Shown here: one piece after another, positions 27,836 through 37,404 of the stretch
Position numbering within the stretch: position 1 is the stretch's first letter
Layout: each line of letters opens with the position of its first letter
Source: Citrobacter sp. 18056
GTDB lineage: Bacteria > Pseudomonadota > Gammaproteobacteria > Enterobacterales > Enterobacteriaceae
Length of the DNA stretch: 64,000 bases
Assembly: GCA_902706235.1 (NCBI GenBank)
Contig: CACSJR010000010.1
Span: 124,001 to 188,000, forward strand
Direction of reading: 5' to 3'
Position numbers and translations under genes: made by a program
The notes under the pieces: model-generated
Database searches by the model: none
What the model was told of the DNA's origin: nothing
The model's input: the letters and a program-made list of their open reading frames with translations, nothing else

Positions 27836-28333
27836 ATGCAACGTCTCGCCAGTATTGCTCCCGCTGAAGTCCATGAGATTTGGACGCTGTTAAGTCAGAT
27901 TTCAGACCCGGAAGTGCCGGTGCTGACCATCACCGATCTCGGGATGGTGCGCAGCGTGACGCCGCAGGGCGATGGTTGGGTGGTGGGCTTCACGCCAACC
28001 TATTCTGGCTGCCCGGCAACGGAGCATCTGCTCGGTGAGATCCGCACCGCGATGACCGCGCACGGCTACACGCCGGTGCATATCGTCCTGCAGCTTGACC
28101 CGCCGTGGACCACGGACTGGATGACGCCGGACGCCCGTGAACGCCTGCGTCAGTACGGCATCAGCCCGCCACAGGCCCATGCCTGCCACGCGGGAATGCC
28201 GACGGATGTGGCCTGTCCGCGCTGCGCCAGCACCCAAACCACGATGATCAGTGAATTCGGTTCCACGGCCTGTAAAGCGTTATACCGCTGCGACAGCTGC
28301 CGGGAACCCTTTGATTACTTTAAATGTATTTGA
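27836..28333 (+). CDS. paaD: PaaD, iron-sulfur assembly (SufT/MIP18-like) protein
   Basis: This 165-residue protein has the DUF59/MIP18 fold (SQISDPEVPVLTITDLGMVR, YSGCPATE) followed by a zinc-ribbon-like C-terminus (CPRCASTQ, CKALYRCDSCREPF). It is thought to mature the Fe-S or di-iron centres of the epoxidase rather than take part in catalysis. ATG 27836 with CGGAGG is chosen over an in-frame start at 27818 that overlaps paaC. Confidence 0.93.
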   Translation: MQRLASIAPAEVHEIWTLLSQISDPEVPVLTITDLGMVRSVTPQGDGWVVGFTPTYSGCPATEHLLGEIRTAMTAHGYTPVHIVLQLDPPWTTDWMTPDARERLRQYGISPPQAHACHAGMPTDVACPRCASTQTTMISEFGSTACKALYRCDSCREPFDYFKCI

Positions 28334-28340
28334 GGTTGCC

Positions 28341-29411
28341 ATGACGACGTTTCATTCGCTTACGGTGGCAAAGGTCGAGCCGGAAACCCGCGATGCGGTG
28401 ACCATTACGTTCGCCGTACCGCAAACGCTGCAAACTGCCTACGCGTTTCGCCCCGGTCAGCATCTGACCCTGAAGGCCAAACTGGCAGGCGAAGAACTCC
28501 GCCGCTGTTATTCGATTTGTCGCCGCGCCGTGCCGGGCGAAATCAGCGTGGCGGTGAAGGCCATCGAAGGCGGGCGCTTCTCCCGCTATGCCAGGGATGA
28601 AATCAAAGCTGGCATGACCCTCGAGGTGATGATCCCTCAGGGTAATTTCGGCTATCAGCCGCAGCCTGAGCGCAGCGGACACTATCTGGCGATCGCCGCA
28701 GGCTCCGGGATAACCCCGATGCTGGCGATTGTGGAAACCACATTACAGGCCGAGCCGGACAGCGTGTTCACCGTGATTTACGGCAACCGCAGCAGCCAGA
28801 GCATGATGTTCCGCCAACAGCTGGCCGACCTGAAAGACACGTATCCGACGCGCCTGCAATTGCTGAGTATTTTCAGTCAGGAAACCCTCGACAGCGCGCT
28901 GCTGCATGGCCGCATTGACGGTGAAAAATTGCATGCGCTTTCCCGCTCTCTGCTGAATTTCAGTCAGTTTGATGAGGCCTTTATCTGCGGCCCGGCGGCG
29001 ATGATGGACGACGCTGAAACTGCACTTGTAGCGCTTGGAATGTCGCAAAATGCCATTCATCTCGAGCGCTTCAATACGCCGGGCAGCACCGTGCGCCACG
29101 CGTCAAGCGTGCAGGCCGACGGCCAGACGGTCACCCTGCGCCAGGACGGGCGTGACCGCGCGATAGTCCTTTCCGCTGACGACGAAAGCATTCTCGACGC
29201 CGCCCTGCGTCAGGGCGCGGACTTACCTTACGCCTGCAAAGGCGGGGTGTGCGCCACCTGCAAATGCAAAGTACTGCGCGGTGAAGTGTCGATGGCAACC
29301 AATTACAGCCTCGAGCCGGATGAACTCGCAGCAGGATATGTTCTGAGCTGCCAGTCGCTGCCGCTCACTGCCGATGTGATCGTCGATTTTGATGCGAAGG
29401 GGATGGCATGA
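28341..29411 (+). CDS. paaE: PaaE, NADPH:epoxidase oxidoreductase subunit
   Basis: This 356-residue electron-transfer subunit passes electrons from NADPH to PaaA. It has an FAD-binding domain ([18 protein letters not shown]), an NAD(P)-binding domain ([26 protein letters not shown]) and a C-terminal plant-type 2Fe-2S ferredoxin with cysteines in [12 protein letters not shown] and SCQS. The start at 28341 is 7 bp after paaD; longer upstream frames overlap paaD. It overlaps paaF by 4 bp (ATGA). Confidence 0.95.
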   Translation: MTTFHSLTVAKVEPETRDAVTITFAVPQTLQTAYAFRPGQHLTLKAKLAGEELRRCYSICRRAVPGEISVAVKAIEGGRFSRYARDEIKAGMTLEVMIPQGNFGYQPQPERSGHYLAIAAGSGITPMLAIVETTLQAEPDSVFTVIYGNRSSQSMMFRQQLADLKDTYPTRLQLLSIFSQETLDSALLHGRIDGEKLHALSRSLLNFSQFDEAFICGPAAMMDDAETALVALGMSQNAIHLERFNTPGSTVRHASSVQADGQTVTLRQDGRDRAIVLSADDESILDAALRQGADLPYACKGGVCATCKCKVLRGEVSMATNYSLEPDELAAGYVLSCQSLPLTADVIVDFDAKGMA

Positions 29412-30175
29412 GCGAATTACTGATTAGCCGCCACGACCGCGTATTGCAGCTGACGCTCAACCGTCCGCAGGCGCGCAACGCCCTGAACAACGCGTTATTG
29501 ACCCAAATTGCCGACGCGCTGGAATCAGCCCAGCAGGACAGCAGCATCGGCGCGGTCATCATTACCGGCAGCGAGCGCGTGTTTGCCGCCGGGGCTGATT
29601 TACAGGAGATGGCGGAAAAGGATTTAGCCGCGACCCTGAACGATATTCGCCCACGCATTTGGGCGCGCATCGATGCCTTCAGCAAACCTCTGATTGCCGC
29701 CGTGAACGGCTACGCGCTGGGCGCCGGTTGTGAACTGGCGCTGCTGTGCGATGTGGTGGTGGCGGGCGACAACGCCACATTTGGTCTGCCGGAAATCACC
29801 CTCGGCCTGATGCCGGGCGCAGGCGGCACGCAGCGTCTGATCCGCTGCGTGGGCAAATCATTAGCGACACAAATGGTGCTGACCGGACGCAGCATTGATG
29901 CCCCGCGCGCGCAGCAGGCGGGGCTGGTGAGTGAGATTTACCCCGTTGGGCTGACCACGGAATATGCCATCAGCCTGGCGGCTGCAATGGCGAAACACTC
30001 CCCGCTAGCGTTGCAGGCTGCGAAGCAGGCGCTTCGTCAGTCGCAGGAAGTGATGCTCGGTGCCGGACTCGCGCAGGAGCGCCAGCTGTTTACGCTGCTC
30101 AGCGCCACCGACGATCGTCGCGAAGGTATCGCTGCGTTTCTTGCCAAACGCCAACCCGAATTCAAAGGACGCTAA
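29408..30175 (+). CDS. paaF: PaaF, 2,3-dehydroadipyl-CoA hydratase
   Basis: This 255-residue crotonase-fold enzyme hydrates 2,3-dehydroadipyl-CoA to 3-hydroxyadipyl-CoA. Marks: [10 protein letters not shown] near the start, the oxyanion-hole stretch [28 protein letters not shown] and [18 protein letters not shown] with the catalytic glutamates. It overlaps paaE by ATGA with ribosome site AAGGGG. PaaF and PaaG are distant paralogues side by side. Confidence 0.95.
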   Translation: MSELLISRHDRVLQLTLNRPQARNALNNALLTQIADALESAQQDSSIGAVIITGSERVFAAGADLQEMAEKDLAATLNDIRPRIWARIDAFSKPLIAAVNGYALGAGCELALLCDVVVAGDNATFGLPEITLGLMPGAGGTQRLIRCVGKSLATQMVLTGRSIDAPRAQQAGLVSEIYPVGLTTEYAISLAAAMAKHSPLALQAAKQALRQSQEVMLGAGLAQERQLFTLLSATDDRREGIAAFLAKRQPEFKGR

Positions 30176-30177
30176 CG

Positions 30178-30966
30178 ATGGACGCTTTTATTCTCAGTCA
30201 CGTTGAGCATGGGGTGATGACGCTAACGCTGAATCGTCCGGATCGACTGAACAGCTTTAACGAGGTGATGCACGGGCAGCTCGCCGAGTGCCTGAAGCAG
30301 GCCGAACGCGATGAAACGATTCGGTGTCTGGTTATCACCGGCGCCGGACGCGGATTCTGCGCCGGACAAGATCTGAACGACCGCAACGTTGACCCGAGCG
30401 GTCCGCCGCCGGATCTCGGTTACTCGGTAGAAACGTTCTGGAACCCGCTGGTTCGCCGTCTGGCAACGCTGCCAAAACCGGTTATCTGTGCGGTAAACGG
30501 CGTGGCGGCAGGTGCGGGTGCGACGCTTGCCCTTGGCTGCGACATAGTCATTGCTGCGCGTTCTGCGAATTTCGTGATGGCGTTCAGCAAGTTGGGACTG
30601 ATTCCGGACTGCGGCGGAACCTGGGTTTTACCGCGAGTGGCGGGGCGTGCTCGGGCCATGGGCCTGGCGCTGCTGGGAGACAAACTCAGCGCCGAACAGG
30701 CTCAGCAGTGGGGCATGATCTGGCAAGTGGTGGATGACGCGCAGCTCAGCGACGCCGCCAACCAGCTGGCGCGCCATTTCGCTACGCAGCCGACATATGG
30801 CCTCGGGCTTATCAAACAGGCGATCAACGCGGCGGAAACCAACGACCTGGACGCACAGCTCGACCTCGAGCGTGACTACCAGCGCTTGGCGGGGCGCAGC
30901 GTGGATTACCGCGAAGGCGTCAGCGCCTTCCTCGCCAAACGTCAACCACAATTCAGCGGGAAATGA
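30178..30966 (+). CDS. paaG: PaaG, ring-1,2-epoxyphenylacetyl-CoA isomerase
   Basis: This 262-residue crotonase-superfamily enzyme turns the epoxide into oxepin-CoA and also isomerises a later double bond. Marks: NRPDRLNSFNE, GAGRGFCAGQDLNDR, GVAAGAGATLALGCDIVIAA and the LGLIPDCGGTWVLPR segment, with Asp where hydratases carry Glu. AGGA lies 8 nt before ATG, and the start is 2 bp after the paaF stop. Confidence 0.95.
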   Translation: MDAFILSHVEHGVMTLTLNRPDRLNSFNEVMHGQLAECLKQAERDETIRCLVITGAGRGFCAGQDLNDRNVDPSGPPPDLGYSVETFWNPLVRRLATLPKPVICAVNGVAAGAGATLALGCDIVIAARSANFVMAFSKLGLIPDCGGTWVLPRVAGRARAMGLALLGDKLSAEQAQQWGMIWQVVDDAQLSDAANQLARHFATQPTYGLGLIKQAINAAETNDLDAQLDLERDYQRLAGRSVDYREGVSAFLAKRQPQFSGK

Positions 30967-30968
30967 CC

Positions 30969-32393
30969 ATGAGCCAACAGATTCGAACCGTAGCGGTCAT
31001 TGGCAGCGGCACCATGGGCGCGGGTATTGCGGAAGTGGCGGCGATGGCCGGGCAGCAGGTGCTGTTGCATGACATCTCAGCCGACGCCATGTCTCGCGCT
31101 ATTGACGCGCTGCGTCAGCGTCTGGAATCCCGGGTTGCGCGTGGCAAACTCAGCGCCGACGCCTGCGAACGCGGTCTGGCGCGCATTTTGCCGGTGACTG
31201 ACATCGCCGCACTCGCTGCTGCCGATTTAGTGATTGAAGCGGCAGCTGAAAATCTTGACGTCAAAAAAGCGTTGTTTGCGCAGCTGGGTGAAATCTGCCC
31301 ACCGCACACGCTGCTGACCAGCAACACTTCATCCATATCGATTACCGCGATTGCGGCGGGCGTGAAGCACCCGGAGCGCGTGGCGGGGCTGCATTTCTTC
31401 AACCCGGCGCCGGTAATGAAACTGGTGGAAGTGGTGAGTGGTGTGGCGACGTCCACCGAAGTGGTGACGCAACTCAGCCAGTGCGTGCTGGCCTGGGGCA
31501 AACAGCCGGTTCAGTGCCACTCCACACCGGGTTTTATCGTCAACCGAGTGGCGCGTCCGTTCTATGCCGAAGCCTGGCGCGCGTTGGAAGAGCAGGTTGC
31601 CGCCCCGGAAGCGATTGATACGGCGCTACGTGAAGCGGGTGGTTTCCCGATGGGACCGCTGGCGCTGACAGATTTGATTGGTCAGGACGTGAATTTCGCC
31701 GTCACCTGTTCCGTATTTAACGCCTTCTGGCAGGAACGTCGTTTTCTGCCGTCGCTGGTGCAGCAGGAACTGGTGCTGGCGGGGCGCTACGGTAAAAAAA
31801 GTGGGCAGGGTGTTTATCCCTGGCCGCAGGGGGCCGCCGAGCCGGCGTTTTATCCGGCTGTGCCTGCGCATCGTCAGGCATCCAGTGTGCAAAAAGAACG
31901 TGACGTTGTCACTCTTGATGAGGTGCTTCTGATAGAAACCACGGGTGAAACTGCTCAGGCGGCGGCTACACGCACTCGCCAGCCGGTGGTGATGATGGAC
32001 CGCAGCGAAGGCGCGGTGGTGGTGATTGCCGCCGCACCGGGCAACCGTCTGGAGTCGACGGAGAAAGCCATTTACTGGTTGCAGCAGCAGGGCAAAAAAG
32101 TGCTACTGGTCGCCGATTATCCGGGGCTGCTGGTGTGGCGCACCGTGGCGATGCTGGTCAACGAAGCGCTGGACGCCCTGCAAAAAGGCGTCGCCAGCGA
32201 AGAGGATATCAACACCGCCATGCGTCTGGGTGTGAATTATCCGCGCGGTCCGCTCCAGTGGGGCGAACAGCTCGGCTGGCAGCGCGTGCTGGCGCTGCTG
32301 GAAAACCTGCAACGTCATTACGGCGAAGAACGCTATCGCCCCTGTTCCTTGCTGCGCCAGCGTGCGCTTCTGGAGAGTAGCTATGAGTCATAA
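30969..32393 (+). CDS. paaH: PaaH, 3-hydroxyadipyl-CoA dehydrogenase
   Basis: This NAD-dependent dehydrogenase oxidises 3-hydroxyadipyl-CoA to 3-oxoadipyl-CoA. It has a Rossmann motif at the N-terminus (VAVIGSGTMGAGIAEVAAMAG), the 3HCDH signature GLHFFNPAPVMKLVEVV, HSTPGFIVNRVARP, and a second C-terminal 3HCDH domain. I chose ATG 30969 with GGG 8 nt upstream, giving 474 residues (E. coli 475). ATG 30963, overlapping the paaG stop, would put the ribosome site too close. It overlaps paaI by 11 bp. Confidence 0.94.
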   Translation: MSQQIRTVAVIGSGTMGAGIAEVAAMAGQQVLLHDISADAMSRAIDALRQRLESRVARGKLSADACERGLARILPVTDIAALAAADLVIEAAAENLDVKKALFAQLGEICPPHTLLTSNTSSISITAIAAGVKHPERVAGLHFFNPAPVMKLVEVVSGVATSTEVVTQLSQCVLAWGKQPVQCHSTPGFIVNRVARPFYAEAWRALEEQVAAPEAIDTALREAGGFPMGPLALTDLIGQDVNFAVTCSVFNAFWQERRFLPSLVQQELVLAGRYGKKSGQGVYPWPQGAAEPAFYPAVPAHRQASSVQKERDVVTLDEVLLIETTGETAQAAATRTRQPVVMMDRSEGAVVVIAAAPGNRLESTEKAIYWLQQQGKKVLLVADYPGLLVWRTVAMLVNEALDALQKGVASEEDINTAMRLGVNYPRGPLQWGEQLGWQRVLALLENLQRHYGEERYRPCSLLRQRALLESSYES

Positions 32394-32808
32394 CGACGCC
32401 TGGCATAACGCCCGCGTGATGTACGAACGCGACACCTGCGCCCAGGCGCTGGGGATTGACATTATCGAGATGGGTGAAGGCTTCGCGGTGCTGACCATGA
32501 CCGTCACCGCCAACATGCTTAACGGCCATCAAACCTGCCACGGCGGACAGCTTTTTTCGCTGGCGGATACGGCATTTGCCTACGCCTGCAACAGCCAGGG
32601 GCTGGCGGCGGTGGCATCGGGCTGCAACATCGACTTTCTGCGTCCGGGCTTTGCCGGAGACAAACTCACCGCCACCGCGCGCGTGATGCATCAGGGCAAA
32701 TTGACCGGGGTGTATGACATTGAAATTGTTAACCAACAACAAAAAGCTGTGGCCCTGTTTCGCGGTAAATCACACCGCATCGGCGGCAGCGTAACGGGAG
32801 AAGCCTGA
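32383..32808 (+). CDS. paaI: PaaI, hotdog-fold acyl-CoA thioesterase
   Basis: This 141-residue hotdog thioesterase (NGHQTCHGGQLFSLADTAFAYACNSQ carries the catalytic region) hydrolyses hydroxylated phenylacetyl-CoAs and probably frees CoA from dead-end intermediates. ATG 32383 has GGAG 7 nt upstream and lies within the end of paaH. Its stop overlaps the paaJ start (TGATG). Confidence 0.94.
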   Translation: MSHNDAWHNARVMYERDTCAQALGIDIIEMGEGFAVLTMTVTANMLNGHQTCHGGQLFSLADTAFAYACNSQGLAAVASGCNIDFLRPGFAGDKLTATARVMHQGKLTGVYDIEIVNQQQKAVALFRGKSHRIGGSVTGEA

Positions 32809-34013
32809 TGCGTGACGCATTTATCTGTGACGGAGTGAGAACGCCAGTGGGGCGCTACGGCGGTGGACTTTCCGGGATTCGCGCCGACGATTTGGGCGCG
32901 GTGCCACTGCGGGCGCTGCTCGACAGGCATCCGCAGCTGGATGCTGAACGTATCGACGATGTGATTTTCGGCTGTGCCAACCAGGCGGGGGAAGATAACC
33001 GCAACGTGGCACGCATGGCATCGTTACTGGCGGGCCTGCCGCAGACGGTCTCCGGCACCACTATCAACCGTTTATGCGGTTCTGGACTGGATGCGATTGG
33101 CTTTGCTGCCCGCGCAATCCGTTCCGGCGATGCGGATTTACTGATTGCAGGCGGCGTGGAATCCATGTCCCGTGCGCCGTTTGTGATGGGCAAAGCCACT
33201 ACGCCGTTCCAGCGTCAGGCTGAAATATTCGACACCACAATCGGCTGGCGTTTTGTGAACCCGCTCATGCAGCAGCATTTTGGTACTGACAGCATGCCCG
33301 AAACGGCAGAGAATGTAGCTGAATTGTTAAAAATTAGCCGTGCCGATCAGGATGCGTTCGCCTGGCGCAGCCAGCAGCGCACCGCAATTGCCCAGCAAAA
33401 CGGCATTCTGGCTGAAGAAATTGTCCCGGTCAGCGTGAAGGGCAAAAAGGGCGCGTTGACCGAAGTGACGCAGGATGAGCATCCCCGGGCGGAAACAACG
33501 CTCGAACAGCTCGCCGCCCTGAAAACGCCGTTCCGCAAGAATGGGGCGATCACCGCCGGTAACGCCTCTGGGGTAAACGATGGGGCGGCGGCGCTGCTAA
33601 TCGCCAGCGCGGAAATGGCCGCACGTCAGGGGTTAACGCCACGAGCGCGCATTGTGGCGATGGCCACCTCGGGCGTTGAGCCGCGTCTTATGGGCCTTGG
33701 GCCGGCGCCTGCCACCCGCAAAGTGCTGGAGCGTGCGGGGCTCTGTATCAACGATATGGACGTCATCGAGCTGAATGAGGCATTTGCCGCCCAGGCGCTC
33801 GGTGTGATGAGACAGTTGGGGCTCCCGGACGATGCCCCGCATGTCAATCCCAACGGTGGCGCCATTGCATTAGGCCATCCGTTAGGCATGAGTGGTGCCC
33901 GACTGGCGCTGGCTGCCAGCAATGAACTGCACCGTCGCGGAGGGCGTTACGCCCTGTGCACGATGTGTATCGGTGTGGGTCAGGGCATTGCCATGATCCT
34001 GGAGCGCGTGTGA
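32808..34013 (+). CDS. paaJ: PaaJ, 3-oxoadipyl-CoA / 3-oxo-5,6-dehydrosuberyl-CoA thiolase
   Basis: This 401-residue thiolase cleaves 3-oxoadipyl-CoA to succinyl-CoA and acetyl-CoA and also acts earlier on the C8 intermediate. Marks: the acyl-enzyme cysteine in NRLCGSGLDAIG, the C-terminal NPNGGAIALGHPLGMSGARL and the second active cysteine in CTMCIGVGQG. The same reaction ends the protocatechuate branch, so this gene may also serve the pcaHG module in this window. Confidence 0.95.
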   Translation: MRDAFICDGVRTPVGRYGGGLSGIRADDLGAVPLRALLDRHPQLDAERIDDVIFGCANQAGEDNRNVARMASLLAGLPQTVSGTTINRLCGSGLDAIGFAARAIRSGDADLLIAGGVESMSRAPFVMGKATTPFQRQAEIFDTTIGWRFVNPLMQQHFGTDSMPETAENVAELLKISRADQDAFAWRSQQRTAIAQQNGILAEEIVPVSVKGKKGALTEVTQDEHPRAETTLEQLAALKTPFRKNGAITAGNASGVNDGAAALLIASAEMAARQGLTPRARIVAMATSGVEPRLMGLGPAPATRKVLERAGLCINDMDVIELNEAFAAQALGVMRQLGLPDDAPHVNPNGGAIALGHPLGMSGARLALAASNELHRRGGRYALCTMCIGVGQGIAMILERV

Positions 34014-34039
34014 GCTGATTAACCTGCGAGTACCCTACA

Positions 34040-35353
34040 ATGACAACGACAAAATTAGAATCGATTGAAACCGCATCCGTTGATGAACTGCAGGCTTTAC
34101 AGACCCAACGCCTGAAGTGGACGCTGAAACATGCTTACGACAATGTGCCGATGTACCGCCGTAAATTTGACGCGGCGGGGGTTCACCCTGACGATTTCAA
34201 AAGCTTAAGCGATATCCGTAAATTCCCGTGCACCACTAAACAGGATTTACGCGATAACTATCCGTTCGACACATTTGCTGTGCCGATGGAACAGGTGGTG
34301 CGTATTCACGCCTCGTCTGGTACCACGGGTAAACCGACGGTGGTCGGTTATACCCAAAACGATATTGATACCTGGGCCAATCTGGTTGCCCGCTCTTTGC
34401 GTGCGGCAGGTGGCAGCGCGAAGGACAAAATTCACGTGGCGTACGGCTACGGCCTGTTTACCGGCGGGCTGGGTGCGCACTACGGCGCAGAACGTCTGGG
34501 CGCGACGGTTATCCCGATGTCCGGCGGTCAAACCGAAAAACAGGCGCAGCTTATCCGTGATTTCAAGCCTGACATGATTATGGTCACACCGTCCTACTGT
34601 CTCAATCTGATTGAAGAACTGGAGCGCCAGATGGGCGGTGATGCCAGTACATGCAGCCTGCGGGTTGGCGTGTTTGGCGCAGAGCCGTGGACCATGGCGA
34701 TGCGCAAAGAAATTGAACGACGTCTGGGCATTACCGCGCTGGATATCTACGGTCTGTCAGAAGTCATGGGGCCGGGCGTAGCGATGGAATGTCTGGAAAC
34801 CTCCGACGGCCCGACTATCTGGGAAGATCACTTCTACCCGGAAATCGTTAATCCGAACGACGGCACGCCGCTGGACGACGGTCAGCAGGGCGAGCTGCTG
34901 TTCACCACGCTGACTAAAGAAGCGCTGCCGGTGATTCGCTATCGTACCCGAGACCTGACCCGATTGCTGCCGGGCACTGCGCGTACGATGCGCCGGATGG
35001 ACCGCATCAGCGGGCGCAGCGACGATATGCTGATCATTCGTGGCGTAAATGTCTTCCCGTCACAGCTGGAAGAGGAAATCGTTAAGTTTGAGCATTTGTC
35101 GCCGCACTATCAGCTGGAAGTGAATCGTCGCGGGCATCTGGATTCGCTGTCGATCAAAGTCGAGCTGAAAGAGAGCAGCCTGGCCCTGTCGCATGAGCAG
35201 CGCTGTCAGGTGTGTCATCAGCTGCGCCATCGGATCAAATCGATGGTCGGGATTTCTACCGACGTGACCATCGTCAACTGCGGCAGTATTCCGCGCTCCG
35301 AAGGTAAAGCGTGTCGCGTGTTTGACCTGCGTAAACTGGCGGCGAACGGTTAA
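34040..35353 (+). CDS. paaK: PaaK, phenylacetate-CoA ligase
   Basis: This 437-residue AMP-forming ligase makes phenylacetyl-CoA from phenylacetate, ATP and CoA, the entry step and the source of the PaaX inducer. Marks: the P-loop SSGTTGKPTVVGYT, DIYGLSEVMGPGVA, and the C-terminal YRTRDLTRLLPG and RSDDMLIIRGVNVFPSQLEE hinge region. It is the last gene of the catabolic operon, 26 bp after paaJ. A REP-like hairpin follows. Confidence 0.95.
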   Translation: MTTTKLESIETASVDELQALQTQRLKWTLKHAYDNVPMYRRKFDAAGVHPDDFKSLSDIRKFPCTTKQDLRDNYPFDTFAVPMEQVVRIHASSGTTGKPTVVGYTQNDIDTWANLVARSLRAAGGSAKDKIHVAYGYGLFTGGLGAHYGAERLGATVIPMSGGQTEKQAQLIRDFKPDMIMVTPSYCLNLIEELERQMGGDASTCSLRVGVFGAEPWTMAMRKEIERRLGITALDIYGLSEVMGPGVAMECLETSDGPTIWEDHFYPEIVNPNDGTPLDDGQQGELLFTTLTKEALPVIRYRTRDLTRLLPGTARTMRRMDRISGRSDDMLIIRGVNVFPSQLEEEIVKFEHLSPHYQLEVNRRGHLDSLSIKVELKESSLALSHEQRCQVCHQLRHRIKSMVGISTDVTIVNCGSIPRSEGKACRVFDLRKLAANG

Positions 35354-35358
35354 TTATT

Positions 35359-35385
35359 GCGTGCCCGGTGGCGCAAGCTTACCTG
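35359..35385 (+). repeat. REP-like imperfect palindrome between paaK and paaX
   Basis: The CCCGGTGGCGCAAGC...GCTTACCTGGC pattern resembles one REP unit. It is the likely 3' boundary of the paaABCDEFGHIJK mRNA. Confidence 0.5.
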
Positions 35386-35457
35386 GCAACCGTTCTGGTC
35401 GGGGTGAGGGTAAAATAATCTGTGCTATGATTCAGTCAGGGAAAAAATCACAACAGA

Positions 35458-36393
35458 ATGAATCAGATGAGTAAACTTGATCTCTTTATCCAGCAGGCCG
35501 TCGCGGCCGTGCCAGTCAGCGGAACCTCTTTAATCTCCTCCCTTTACGGGGATGCGTTATCCCATCGTGGCGGCGAAATCTGGCTTGGGAGCCTGACGGC
35601 GCTGCTTGAAGGCCTTGGTTTTGGCGATCGCTTTGTTCGCACCTCGTTATTCCGACTCAATAAAGAGGGCTGGCTGGACGTCTCGCGTATCGGGCGGCGC
35701 AGTTTTTACCGTCTGAGTGACAAAGGGCTGCGTCTGACCCGACGTGCTGAGAGCAAAATTTACCGCGCTGAACCGCCCGCGTGGGACGGCACCTGGCTGC
35801 TGTTGCTGTCGGAAGGGCTGGATAAAAATACGCTCACCGATGTGAAAAAACAGCTGATTTGGCAGGGCTTCGGCACGCTGGCCCCGAGCCTGATGGCGTC
35901 GCCGTCGCAAAAGCTGGCGGACGTTCAGGCGCTGCTGCATGAAGCGGGCGTGGCGGAAAACGTCATCTGTTTTGAGGCCCGCTCTCCGCTGGCGACCTCC
36001 GTCAGTGCATTGCGCGCGCGCGTGGAAGAGTGCTGGCAGCTCACCGAACAAAATCAGATGTATGAAAATTTCATCAATACCTTCAGACCGTTGCTGCCGC
36101 TGCTGCGGGATGCTGCCCCTGCTGAGCTGACGCCGGAGCGCTGCTTCGCAATTCAGCTGTTGGCTATTCACCTTTACCGCCGGGTGATCCTCAAAGACCC
36201 GCTGCTGCCTGAAGAACTGTTGCCTGCGCACTGGGCCGGACAGGCCGCTCGTCAGCTGTGCATTAATATTTATCAGAGCGTGGCGGCTGGTGCACTGGCG
36301 TGGGTGAGCGAGAAGGGCGAAACCTCGGTCGGCCCGTTGCCGCAGCCCGCGTCGCCGTTTTATCAACGCTTTGGTGGTCTGAATCTTAAATAA
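35458..36393 (+). CDS. paaX: PaaX, phenylacetyl-CoA-responsive repressor
   Basis: This 311-residue repressor has an N-terminal winged helix ([54 protein letters not shown]) and a C-terminal effector and dimer region. Phenylacetyl-CoA lifts its repression of paaZ and paaA operons. Compared with E. coli PaaX, the C-terminus ends about 12 residues earlier (GGLNLK). The start is uncertain: ATG 35458 or ATG 35467 (MSKLDL, the E. coli start). The word ATGAATCA at 35458 also occurs in the paaA and paaZ control regions, which may mean autoregulation. Confidence 0.92.
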   Translation: MNQMSKLDLFIQQAVAAVPVSGTSLISSLYGDALSHRGGEIWLGSLTALLEGLGFGDRFVRTSLFRLNKEGWLDVSRIGRRSFYRLSDKGLRLTRRAESKIYRAEPPAWDGTWLLLLSEGLDKNTLTDVKKQLIWQGFGTLAPSLMASPSQKLADVQALLHEAGVAENVICFEARSPLATSVSALRARVEECWQLTEQNQMYENFINTFRPLLPLLRDAAPAELTPERCFAIQLLAIHLYRRVILKDPLLPEELLPAHWAGQAARQLCINIYQSVAAGALAWVSEKGETSVGPLPQPASPFYQRFGGLNLK

Positions 36394-36404
36394 GGAGTGT
36401 GACC

Positions 36405-37001
36405 ATGCCGGTTTATCAAATTGATGGCTTAACGCCCGTGGTACCTGAAGAAAGTTACGTCCATCCCACGGCGGTGTTGATTGGCGACGTTATTCTCGGA
36501 AAAGGCGTTTACGTCGGTCCGAATGCCAGCCTTCGCGGCGATTTCGGGCGAATCGTGGTGAAAGACGGGGCCAATATTCAGGATAACTGCGTCATGCACG
36601 GCTTCCCGGAGCAGGACACCGTGGTCGAAGAAGACGGGCATATTGGGCACAGTGCGATACTGCACGGCTGTGTTATCCGCCGTAATGCGCTGATCGGAAT
36701 GAACGCGGTGATTATGGACGGTGCAGTCATTGGCGAAAACAGCATTGTCGGCGCAGCGGCGTTTGTGAAAGCGAAGGCTGAAATGCCGGCGAATTATTTG
36801 ATTGTTGGCAGTCCGGCAAAGGCCATTCGTGCGCTGAGTACCGATGAAATGGAGTGGAAAAAACGTGGCACGCGGGAATATCAGGTACTGGTGGAACGCT
36901 GCAAACTGACTATGCACCAGGTGGAGCCGTTGCGCGAAGTGGAAGAAGGGCGCCAGCGGTTGGTTTTTGATGAAAATCTGCGCCCGAAATCGGCGAAATA
37001 A
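36405..37001 (+). CDS. paaY: PaaY, left-handed beta-helix thioesterase
   Basis: This 198-residue protein belongs to the gamma-carbonic-anhydrase-like hexapeptide-repeat family; repeats run from about [19 protein letters not shown] to [12 protein letters not shown]. Zinc histidines are in NCVMHGF and [10 protein letters not shown]. It acts as a thioesterase that relieves a toxic dead-end product of the phenylacetate pathway and helps control the pathway with PaaX. ATG 36405 is chosen with AAGGAG 7 nt upstream. It is 11 bp after paaX, in one operon. Confidence 0.92.
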   Translation: MPVYQIDGLTPVVPEESYVHPTAVLIGDVILGKGVYVGPNASLRGDFGRIVVKDGANIQDNCVMHGFPEQDTVVEEDGHIGHSAILHGCVIRRNALIGMNAVIMDGAVIGENSIVGAAAFVKAKAEMPANYLIVGSPAKAIRALSTDEMEWKKRGTREYQVLVERCKLTMHQVEPLREVEEGRQRLVFDENLRPKSAK

Positions 37002-37404
37002 TTCAGAAAACAAAATCAAATTATTTTCTGTCTCTCCCTGTATTCCACAGCCGAATATCGCTCATAAAAGGACGGACGTAACGGTCCTCGCGTTCTCAGC
37101 ATAAATGCGGCAGGACGTGCACTGAGGGAGGGACGTCCATCACATCACTACAATGCCCCAGGGCGTGAAGCGAGTATTACGCGCTCCCACTGTACATAGG
37201 ATGCATAACCCAGCTCTTCCCCCCTGAATTCTGCACGTACTTACAAATGTAGTCAAAAATGGATAAATGTAACTATTTGGATATATTTGGAAAGCGGGTA
37301 GCTTAGATATGTAAGCTATCATTATTCATGTTGCCCAATAGTTTCTTAAGGTTGCTGTTTGTAAAAAGCGAGCGGTAGACAGGATGTACAATAGAGGATC
37401 ATTT
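37002..37404. other. Intergenic region between paaY and the alkylsulfatase gene
   Basis: The last 150 bp are visibly AT-rich. An 11-bp-scale inverted repeat just after paaY (AGAAAA...TTTTCT, about 37014-37031) may end the paaXY transcript. The right side holds the alkylsulfatase promoter and a symmetric operator-like repeat (listed separately). No credible gene is seen. Confidence 0.5.
37299..37318 (+). promoter_or_regulatory. Operator-like inverted repeat upstream of the alkylsulfatase
   Basis: TAGCTTA-gatatg-TAAGCTA is a perfect 7-bp inverted repeat with a 6-bp spacer, 87 bp before the start. It looks like a dimeric regulator site. The regulator is not identified, and no regulator gene lies in this module. 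Confidence 0.5.
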